Source: Thermoplasmata archaeon
GTDB lineage: Archaea > Thermoplasmatota > E2 > JACPAO01 > JAHFTW01
Reading direction: 5' to 3'
Length of the DNA stretch: 64,000 nucleotides
NCBI GenBank assembly: GCA_023269235.1
Contig: JAHFTW010000006.1
Span: forward strand, 1-64,000
Positions 22,515 through 28,327 of the stretch are shown piece after piece. The notes under the pieces were generated by a model that was not told the DNA's origin, ran no database searches, and saw nothing but the letters and a program-made list of their open reading frames with translations. Position 1 is the first letter of the stretch; every line of letters starts with the position of its first letter. Made by a program: the position numbers and the translations under genes.

Positions 22515-23157
22515 GCGGCACCTCCTCCTCCGGCCGCGTCCATTCCGGCGCCGTGTCGAGATCGAGCGCGGCGGATTCGAGCCACGCGGATTCGAGCCAC
22601 GTGGATTGAGCCTTACGCGCGGCGTAGGGGTGGGCGTAGCAGGAGGCGTAGCGGGCGGCGTTGTGGGCGTAGGGGTAGGCTGTGTAGCGGGCGGCGTAGC
22701 GGGCGGGGGAGTGGGAGGCGGAGCGGGCGGCGTCATGGGCGGCGCTCATTTCTGCTACCGTGGCTGCGCCAAGAGCAAAACGGCGCGCAACGGCGATAGT
22801 GTTCCAACTGCACTCATCCTTGATGCCGGCCGTCTTGAGAGCCGCTTCCGCAAAATGACATGCAGCGAAACGCAGAAGGGCCGACGCATCCACGCGGGCG
22901 ATGCACCTGCGTTCCCGCGCGGCCCACTTATCTCCGTCCGGGTGCCAGACGACCCCGCGATATTCGCAGCGACCCAAGATCGGACCATCGGCGTACGGGA
23001 GCGCATCCAGTATCGTCGGGCTACCGTGATAACCACGCACACACGGCTCCGGGTTGTCGATCCGCGGCTCCCAAACGCCGACGGCGGGCGGTACGTAATC
23101 ACCGTACGCGCAGCCCCGCGAGTCCAGGAAGTGCCAGCCGTAGACGATGTCACCCAC
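22507..23157 (-). CDS. DUF7666-like protein with Ala/Tyr/Arg repeat tail
   Basis: Protein of 216 aa, GTG 23157 overlapping the upstream gene by 8 nt. The N-terminal two thirds resembles phage proteins with the pattern C-GYH-x-S-x-x-x-LDAL-YA-G-I-L (here EPCVRGYHGSPTILDALPYA), then GDKWAARERRCIA. The C-terminal 75 residues are degenerate repeats of Ala, Tyr, Arg, Ser and His (ARYAARYTAYPYAHNAARYA) ending in duplicated WLESAWLESA. In the family such tails are helical repeats of variable length. Function unknown. Confidence 0.6.
   Translation of the reverse strand: MGDIVYGWHFLDSRGCAYGDYVPPAVGVWEPRIDNPEPCVRGYHGSPTILDALPYADGPILGRCEYRGVVWHPDGDKWAARERRCIARVDASALLRFAACHFAEAALKTAGIKDECSWNTIAVARRFALGAATVAEMSAAHDAARSASHSPARYAARYTAYPYAHNAARYASCYAHPYAARKAQSTWLESAWLESAALDLDTAPEWTRPEEEVPRG
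22560..22740. repeat. Degenerate short tandem repeats inside a coding gene
   Basis: The + strand shows repeated GCGTAGCGGGCG-like units at 22620-22740 and a 15 bp repeat (GGATTCGAGCCACGC/T) at about 22572-22604. They encode the repetitive tail of the 22507-23157 protein; slippage could change its length. Confidence 0.65.
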
Positions 23158-24085
23158 GGTCCACCTCGTCCTCCGGGGCGAGGGCGGCGCGGGTCGAGAC
23201 GACGTATTTCCGCGCGATCTCGCCCTTCGGGTCCGTCTCCTCACAGACCTTGAGCGCGAGGCCGATCTTCTGTACGCGCGTGAGGCCGTCGAGCGTGAGG
23301 CGGCGGTCGAGCAGATCGTCGATCCGGTGGAGCTCCTGCTCAGCCTCGGTCGTCTTCGCCCCGGCCTGCGCGGAGAGGGCCGAGAGGACGGTGAGGAGTC
23401 GTGACGAGCACCCGTTAGATACTTCTCGTGCGACGCGAAGACGCGCTTTCTCGAACGACGATCGAGGGATAGCGCGCTCGTACTTCTCGACGATCCCATT
23501 GACGGCTGCTTTCGCCGCCTCCGCGAGCCTCTCCGCGCGGGCGCGCTCGGTCTGCATCGCTGCCAGTACGGCCGGCGCCACGCGCACGCACTCGTGGTAG
23601 TAGTGTCCGCAGGACTCACCGTCCTCGCCGTAACTTTCGTGCTCCGAGGCCGGGCAACCGCAGAGGCAGACGGCGTTGCACTCGCGAAGGACCGCCTCGC
23701 GCTCGGCCAGCGTCCGTTTCGTCCTCTCGTGCTCCTCGCGCTCGGCGGCGAGGGTCGACTCGGCGGCGACGAGCTTGCGTTGTGCATCGTCGAGAAGTTC
23801 GTTGGTCAGCTCTAGAGTGTCGGACCGGCGCCTGTCGGATTCGTCCCGCTCGCACTCCATCGCCTCAACACGCGCCGCGTGGTCCCTCTCCGCCTTCTCC
23901 CGCGCGGCCTCGGAGTCGCGGAGTTTGCCCGACAGCAGAGCCACGGGACCGCCGGCCACTTCCCACGGCGCGATCATCAGCCGGAGGTCGCTCGCCAGCG
24001 TGTCTCGCTGCCTCTTCGCCTCCTCCAGCCTCTCCTCGAGCTCCGCGTAGCTCGGCCCGAGCGTGGATTCGTTCTCGTCACACAT
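23150..24085 (-). CDS. Coiled-coil protein with Cys-rich centre, 311 aa
   Basis: ATG 24085 (site GGAGGAACG) was chosen over an upstream ATG without a site. Long heptad-like helices occupy about residues 10-140 (AELEERLEEAKRQRDTLASD; AAESTLAAEREEHERTKRT), then a Cys/His-rich island (CNAVCLCGCPASEHESYG, CGHYYHEC) and another helical region. The C-terminus carries LTRVQKIGLALKVCEE. Could be a structural or nuclease-inhibitor-like factor; no family recognised. Confidence 0.6.
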   Translation of the reverse strand: MCDENESTLGPSYAELEERLEEAKRQRDTLASDLRLMIAPWEVAGGPVALLSGKLRDSEAAREKAERDHAARVEAMECERDESDRRRSDTLELTNELLDDAQRKLVAAESTLAAEREEHERTKRTLAEREAVLRECNAVCLCGCPASEHESYGEDGESCGHYYHECVRVAPAVLAAMQTERARAERLAEAAKAAVNGIVEKYERAIPRSSFEKARLRVAREVSNGCSSRLLTVLSALSAQAGAKTTEAEQELHRIDDLLDRRLTLDGLTRVQKIGLALKVCEETDPKGEIARKYVVSTRAALAPEDEVDRG

Positions 24086-24203
24086 CGTTCCTCCGTCAGG
24101 AGAGAGAGCCGCCCCCACCGAAAAGTCGGTAGCACCTTCGGCGCCCGAAGACGCCTTGCTGGGATCTCGTCACTGGCAAAGAGCGGGCGGCGTGTTTTCA
24201 TGG

Positions 24204-25493
24204 TCACTGCCCGACGACGAACTCGACCGGGGCCTCGATGCCGAGGTCGCGGAGCAGGTCTTCGATCACCGGCCGGTACTCGTTCTCGGCGCATTCGCGA
24301 AAGCGTTCTCCGACGACGACGCGGATGACGCCGTTCGTCTCCCCGCTCTGGCGCGTCGGCTTGAACCAGGTCTCGAAGTCGCGCTCGTCGATCACGTCGC
24401 GGAGCCGCTCGAGGACGGCCGGCCAGTCGCCGCCACCTGCAGGCGCCGGCGGGAGCTGGGGACGCTGGGCCGCGCACGGCACCGGCGGATGCGCGCCGAC
24501 GAGAGGTCGGGGAGGGGGCTCGCTGGCCGCCGAGCGGAATGGTCGGTCGTACCGTCCCTCCTCGACCTTCGTGAGGGAGTCGGGCCGGAGGAGGAAGTCC
24601 AGGGTCACCCAGGACTGCCCGAGGAGGTGAGGGAGAGCGGCGAGGCGGCGGACGGCAGCCGCCCATCGCTCGAGGTCGGGCACGGTCTTCAGCCGGGCGC
24701 GCGCCGCCTTCTCCCTGCCGGGGGGCAGGGCCTTCGCCTCCGGGAGGGCTCCTCGGTTCGCGTTCCAGCCTTCGAGGAGCTGGCGAGGGGAGGGCGCGCG
24801 AGCGCCCGGGGAAGCGGAGCTTCCGCTCCCCTCTCTCTCTGTTCCTGTTCCTGTTCCTGCTCCTGATTCCTCGAAGCCTTCGGGAAGGCTTCCGGGAAAG
24901 AGAGACCCCGGAAACCCGGAAGGCTTCCGGGCATCATTCCCGGAAGGCTCCGTGTCATCACTCCCGGAAGCCTTCGGGGAAGGCATCGGGGAAGGGTTCG
25001 GGGAAGGCTTCGGGGAAGCGGGAAGGGGTTTCGGCGTGCCGACCCGCGTCCTTCCGCGCCCGTCGACCCAGAGCGGCTCATCGAAGACGTCCGGATAGAG
25101 GCAGGATTCCCGCAGGGTACGGATCGCTTCGTCGCGCAGCTCGCACTCCGGGATCTCCGCGATCGCCTTCCGCCAAGCCTTGACGACGTTCGGACTCTCT
25201 GGAGGGTTGTAGTTCACCGCTCGAGGAATCCAAACGACACGGGAACTCCAATCTGCGCGCACCATTTCGCGTTTTTCGAGCTCGAAAAATGCAGAACGGA
25301 ACGCGCGAAGGCTCCATCCGATCGCCTCGGCGAGGCCCGCCTCACCCTCGGAAAAGAGGCCAGGGGCGGCCGTCGTGTGGGGGCCGGTGAGGAGGTAGAT
25401 CCAGAGGGTCTGCGCGTTCGGCCGGGGCTTCGAGAGGGACCGAAACTTTCCGTCGCCCCACATCCCCACGTCGATCTTCCGGTGGCGCGCCAC
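24204..25493 (-). CDS. Replication initiator with N-terminal HTH and C-terminal DnaA domain I-like region
   Basis: Protein of 429 aa. Residues 1-120 look like phage replication initiators (RHRKIDVGMWGDGKFRSLSK; winged-helix region GWSLRAFRSAFFELEKREM). Residues 150-215 are a Ser/Pro/Gly linker coded by iteron-like repeats. The last 75 residues (WPAVLERLRDVIDERDFETWFKP, in pieces; then FRECAENEYRPVIEDLL) match DnaA domain I, which contacts DnaB in bacteria. So this protein probably binds the origin and recruits host helicase, as lambda O does with P. The stop is at 24204, and the next 118 nt left hold no clear gene. Confidence 0.8.
   Translation of the reverse strand: MARHRKIDVGMWGDGKFRSLSKPRPNAQTLWIYLLTGPHTTAAPGLFSEGEAGLAEAIGWSLRAFRSAFFELEKREMVRADWSSRVVWIPRAVNYNPPESPNVVKAWRKAIAEIPECELRDEAIRTLRESCLYPDVFDEPLWVDGRGRTRVGTPKPLPASPKPSPNPSPMPSPKASGSDDTEPSGNDARKPSGFPGSLFPGSLPEGFEESGAGTGTGTEREGSGSSASPGARAPSPRQLLEGWNANRGALPEAKALPPGREKAARARLKTVPDLERWAAAVRRLAALPHLLGQSWVTLDFLLRPDSLTKVEEGRYDRPFRSAASEPPPRPLVGAHPPVPCAAQRPQLPPAPAGGGDWPAVLERLRDVIDERDFETWFKPTRQSGETNGVIRVVVGERFRECAENEYRPVIEDLLRDLGIEAPVEFVVGQ
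24871..25030. repeat. Iteron-like repeat cluster, candidate replication origin
   Basis: Dense repeats: 12-mers GGGGAAGGCATC, GGGGAAGGGTTC, GGGGAAGGCTTC at 24976-25011 with a partial fourth, and inverted CCGGAAGGCTTCCGG-type units at 24880-24970. A (GTTCCT)3 run precedes at 24841. They lie inside the initiator gene, as lambda iterons lie inside O. Confidence 0.65.
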
Positions 25494-25494
25494 G

Positions 25495-25764
25495 CTATGC
25501 CTTCCCCCTTCTCGAGCTGCGCCGCACGGCGGGCGGCTCCATGGTGATGAGGCTGTACGCGGCCATGAGGCGGCCTGTGACGCCGCGGCGGTTCCGCTCG
25601 ACGTCAGACAGGTAGCCCGCCGAGAAAGCCAGCCTGCGGGCCATCTCGCGCAGGCCGATGCCCTTCTTCTCGCGAAGGGCCCGGAGGTGCCGCCCGTTCG
25701 GCGCGTGACGAAGGCTGCCGCACTGCGGGCAGCGGCGCATGACGATGAGGGATGGCTCAGGCAC
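25495..25764 (-). CDS. XRE-type HTH protein with N-terminal zinc knuckle
   Basis: Protein of 89 aa, GTG 25764 with GAGGAGGAGAACAC upstream; ATG 25740 is an alternative. CPQC near the start may pair with a downstream His, then the HTH: LRALREKKGIGLREMARRL, followed by FSAGYLSDVERNRRG. One base from the replication initiator start, so likely a regulator of the replication block. Confidence 0.72.
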   Translation of the reverse strand: MPEPSLIVMRRCPQCGSLRHAPNGRHLRALREKKGIGLREMARRLAFSAGYLSDVERNRRGVTGRLMAAYSLITMEPPAVRRSSRRGKA

Positions 25765-26053
25765 GTGTTCTCCTCCTCTCCTCCGCTTTCACTCGGCGGA
25801 CGTGCCTGCGCCAGCCCTTCGGGAGCCGGCCGCCGAAGGCGCGCCGCATCTGCCAGGAGCGCTTGGCCGGGCGGGCCGCACAGGCGCGGGCCGCGCGGAC
25901 GTAGTCGCGGAACGTGGCGCCGGCGGCGCGGGCAGCGGCCCTCACGTCGTTCAGAGACCGGGCGAGGCCGGCGGCCGCCTCGCTCACAGAGCGCAGGAAT
26001 GCCGCCGTCTCGGCGCTCATTCGGAGGTCGATCTCGTTCCCGTGGGCCGTCAT
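25757..26053 (-). CDS. Helical protein with basic tail, 98 aa
   Basis: ATG 26053 overlaps the SNF2 stop (ATGA). Helical body (LRSVSEAAAGLARSLNDVRA) and a strongly basic C-terminus GWRRHVRRVKAEERRR. That tail and the ribosome site overlapping its codons resemble those of the plus-strand gene 44362-44643. Possibly DNA or RNA binding. Confidence 0.55.
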   Translation of the reverse strand: MTAHGNEIDLRMSAETAAFLRSVSEAAAGLARSLNDVRAAARAAGATFRDYVRAARACAARPAKRSWQMRRAFGGRLPKGWRRHVRRVKAEERRRTRA

Positions 26054-27810
26054 GAAGCCACCTCCTCGACGAGCCCCGGCTCGCCTTCAGGGTTCTCGCC
26101 GGGGAGGCCGAGCCCGCGCTGCCGGAGGTAGCTCTCGGCGAGGGCCTTCACCCGGTCGGTGTCGTCGCCGGCCGTCTCGAGAATCGACGCCTGCGGGTCG
26201 CGGATGCCGTCGGCCTGGGCCTTCTTCAGGCCGAGGACGTCGACGATCGACGGGTCGGCGCCCGTCTCTGAGACGAGGTAGTAGGCGACGACGGGATCCT
26301 TCTGGCCGTCGCGGAAGATGCGGCCGGTGTTCTGCTCGTGAACGGCAGGGGACCAGTCGAGCTCCCCGAAGACGACTGTGCGGCAGACGTGCTGGAGCCC
26401 GTCGAGGCCGGCGCCGGCGCGGAGCGACATCACGAGCAGAGGTGAGGTCCCCTCGATGAACGCCTTCTTCGAGGCCTCCTTCTGAGCGGGCGACTCGCTC
26501 CCCGTGTAGAGGACGGGGCCGAGGTCCTTCAACTGCTCGAGCCAGAGGTCATAGACCGCGCGGTGCCAGCCGAAGAGGACGACGCGCTCGCCGCTCTCGA
26601 TCAGGAGGCGAACGAAGTCGGCGACGTAGGGGGCCTTCGCGATGCCCGTCGCCTGGCGGAGCATGTTGGAGAAGTGCTCGCTCGCCTCCCAGCGCGCGCC
26701 CTGCTCGAGAGGTGTCCTCGCGAGGATGATGCGGGCGAGTTCCTCCGCGGCGTGCCCGACCTTGTGGAGGGCCTCCGTGTCGGAGTCGACCATGTGGACG
26801 ACCTTCGAGAGGGGAGGCAACTCGCGCCCGACGTCGGCGCGCGTGCGGCGGATCATCAGGCCCGCGTCGCGCAGGTAGGTGCCGAACGCCTTCGGCTCCT
26901 TCACGCGCTCCTTCCCCTGGTAGCCGACGCACCACTCGGTGACGAACTCGGAGCGAGTCCCGAGCGCGCCCGGGCGGAGGACCTCGGAGACGTTGAAATA
27001 TTCCGAGCCCCAATTGAAGATCGGCGTCGCCGAGAGGCCGACGCGGAAGGTGGCGGCGCGAGCGATGGCGGCTGCGGCCTCGTACTTAGCGGACTCGCTG
27101 CGGCGAAGCTCCTGCACCTCGTCGAAGACGATCGTCTTCGCAAGGTTCGAGAGGACTGTCGACCAGCCCGCGAGCTTGTGGTAGTTCACGATCAGGACGT
27201 CGGGGATGGCGTCCTCCATGAGCCGGAGCTGCTTCTTCTGCCGACCGACGAGCCGGAGGTCGTACGGCTGGCCTTTCCGGATGACGTGCGTGCGGAGGTC
27301 GGGCGCGAAGCGGTGGATCTCGCTCTCCCATTGAAGCGGGAGGTGCGCGAGGGTCACGACGACGGCCGGGAGGGCCTCCGGCACGGTGAACATGGCGATC
27401 GCCTGCGCCGTCTTCCCGATGCCGACGTCGTCGGCGATCAGGATGCCGCCCGACTTCAGCCCGAGCTCGGCGCCGATGCGCTGGTAGTCGCGCGCGGGGA
27501 TCGCCAGGTCGAAGGCCCGGGGAGGCGTGTAGCCGGAGAGGAGCGCCTCGACGATGGAGGTCCTCTCCCGATAGGCGGCCGAGCGCGAGGCCAGGAGATC
27601 GGGCGGCTCGACCGTCATCGGGAAGCGCTCGAGGAACCACTCGAGCTCCCGAGCGTTCTCGTCGGTGTCGGAGAGGAGGAACGTCCCGGTGTGGCTCTTC
27701 GCCAGTTTCCCGAAGACGCGCTTCAGGCGGATCGCGACGTGAGGCTCGGGCGTGACCTTCCACGCTCGCCTCTTCCCGTCGTAGACGACGGTGCCGAAGG
27801 TGCGGCTCAC
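26050..27810 (-). CDS. SNF2-family DNA helicase/translocase
   Basis: Protein of 586 aa. GTG 27810 overlaps the nuclease stop (GTGA); a much longer open frame upstream is only a shadow of the neighbours. Helicase motifs: Q/I DDVGIGKTAQA (about 127-137), II FDEVQEL (about 229-235), III LSATP (about 259-263), VI QNTGRIFRDGQ near residue 500. The DEVQ box and C-terminal helicase are SWI2/SNF2-like. Phages often pair such a protein with a VRR-NUC nuclease, as here, in replication or recombination modules. Confidence 0.85.
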   Translation of the reverse strand: MSRTFGTVVYDGKRRAWKVTPEPHVAIRLKRVFGKLAKSHTGTFLLSDTDENARELEWFLERFPMTVEPPDLLASRSAAYRERTSIVEALLSGYTPPRAFDLAIPARDYQRIGAELGLKSGGILIADDVGIGKTAQAIAMFTVPEALPAVVVTLAHLPLQWESEIHRFAPDLRTHVIRKGQPYDLRLVGRQKKQLRLMEDAIPDVLIVNYHKLAGWSTVLSNLAKTIVFDEVQELRRSESAKYEAAAAIARAATFRVGLSATPIFNWGSEYFNVSEVLRPGALGTRSEFVTEWCVGYQGKERVKEPKAFGTYLRDAGLMIRRTRADVGRELPPLSKVVHMVDSDTEALHKVGHAAEELARIILARTPLEQGARWEASEHFSNMLRQATGIAKAPYVADFVRLLIESGERVVLFGWHRAVYDLWLEQLKDLGPVLYTGSESPAQKEASKKAFIEGTSPLLVMSLRAGAGLDGLQHVCRTVVFGELDWSPAVHEQNTGRIFRDGQKDPVVAYYLVSETGADPSIVDVLGLKKAQADGIRDPQASILETAGDDTDRVKALAESYLRQRGLGLPGENPEGEPGLVEEVAS

Positions 27811-28199
27811 CGGATCCCCCGCAGCACCGGGACGAAGACGAGCGGCTTCCCGTTCAGGATCGGCGGGAGGTGCCGGTGCTTCAGTCGGGACGAGACGAGG
27901 ATGAGTCCAGCGATGCGGTCGTGCTGGGCGTAGCGCATGAGCTGGAGGAGGACGTCCTTCAGCGAGCCGTCGACCTTGCACTCGACGCCGAGGCGCTCGT
28001 CCACGAAGAAGTCGACGACGTCGCGAGGGCCGAGGCGGAACTCCGGGTCGAATGGAAGACCGCAGGCCTCGAGCGCCGCCGCGATGCCGGCCTGAAGCTC
28101 CTTCTCGCCTTCGGTGAAGGCGAAACGGTAACGCCCGAGGTACCCGGCGACAAGGCACGCCAGCGTGCACGGGTCGCGGTCGGGAGTGCCCGCCGTCAT
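27807..28199 (-). CDS. VRR-NUC-like nuclease, PD-(D/E)xK fold
   Basis: Protein of 130 aa from ATG 28199 (ATGA overlap with a 43 aa gene). Residues about 60-100 show the fold: DVVDFFVDERLGVECKVDGS, where Asp of VVDF and Glu-x-Lys of VECK are catalytic, followed by QLMRYAQHDRI. It may cut branched or flap DNA. Its start overlaps and stop overlap place it in one unit with the SNF2 helicase, the common VRR-NUC/SNF2 pair. Confidence 0.75.
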   Translation of the reverse strand: MTAGTPDRDPCTLACLVAGYLGRYRFAFTEGEKELQAGIAAALEACGLPFDPEFRLGPRDVVDFFVDERLGVECKVDGSLKDVLLQLMRYAQHDRIAGLILVSSRLKHRHLPPILNGKPLVFVPVLRGIR

Positions 28200-28327
28200 G
28201 GGAGCTGCCTCTCGTAGAGGCGCGAGCGCACCTCGCCCGTGTCGGGCCAGCGGGAGACGACGCCGGTCCAGACGTAGCCCTTGGGCGGCGTCTGGCCGGG
28301 GAAGAGCCAGAGGAGGAGGAACGTCAT
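28196..28327 (-). CDS. Small conserved-looking protein, 43 aa, between helicase genes
   Basis: ATG 28327 overlaps the stop of the helicase-methyltransferase (ATGA) and its stop overlaps the nuclease ATG (ATGA). Starts MTFLLLWLFPGQTPPKGYVW, hydrophobic then polar, and contains GVVSRWPDTGEV. Coupled on both sides, so it is likely translated. Not recognised. Confidence 0.6.
   Translation of the reverse strand: MTFLLLWLFPGQTPPKGYVWTGVVSRWPDTGEVRSRLYERQLP

Noticed and set aside
22606-23253. Plus-strand Gly/Val-rich open frame
   Set aside because: It is the antisense reading of the repeat tail at 22507-23157, which has homologue-like features.
23977-24200. A small gene overlapping the start of the coiled-coil protein
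   Set aside because: It has an ATG, but no ribosome site, and runs in an alternative frame of the 23150-24085 gene.
24871-25030. CRISPR-like array
   Set aside because: Units are 12-15 bp, without constant spacers, and code for protein in the initiator.
26050-28170. A 706 aa version of the SNF2 helicase
   Set aside because: Its first 120 residues are an Arg/Pro-rich shadow of the nuclease gene. GTG 27810 in a GTGA overlap is the start used.
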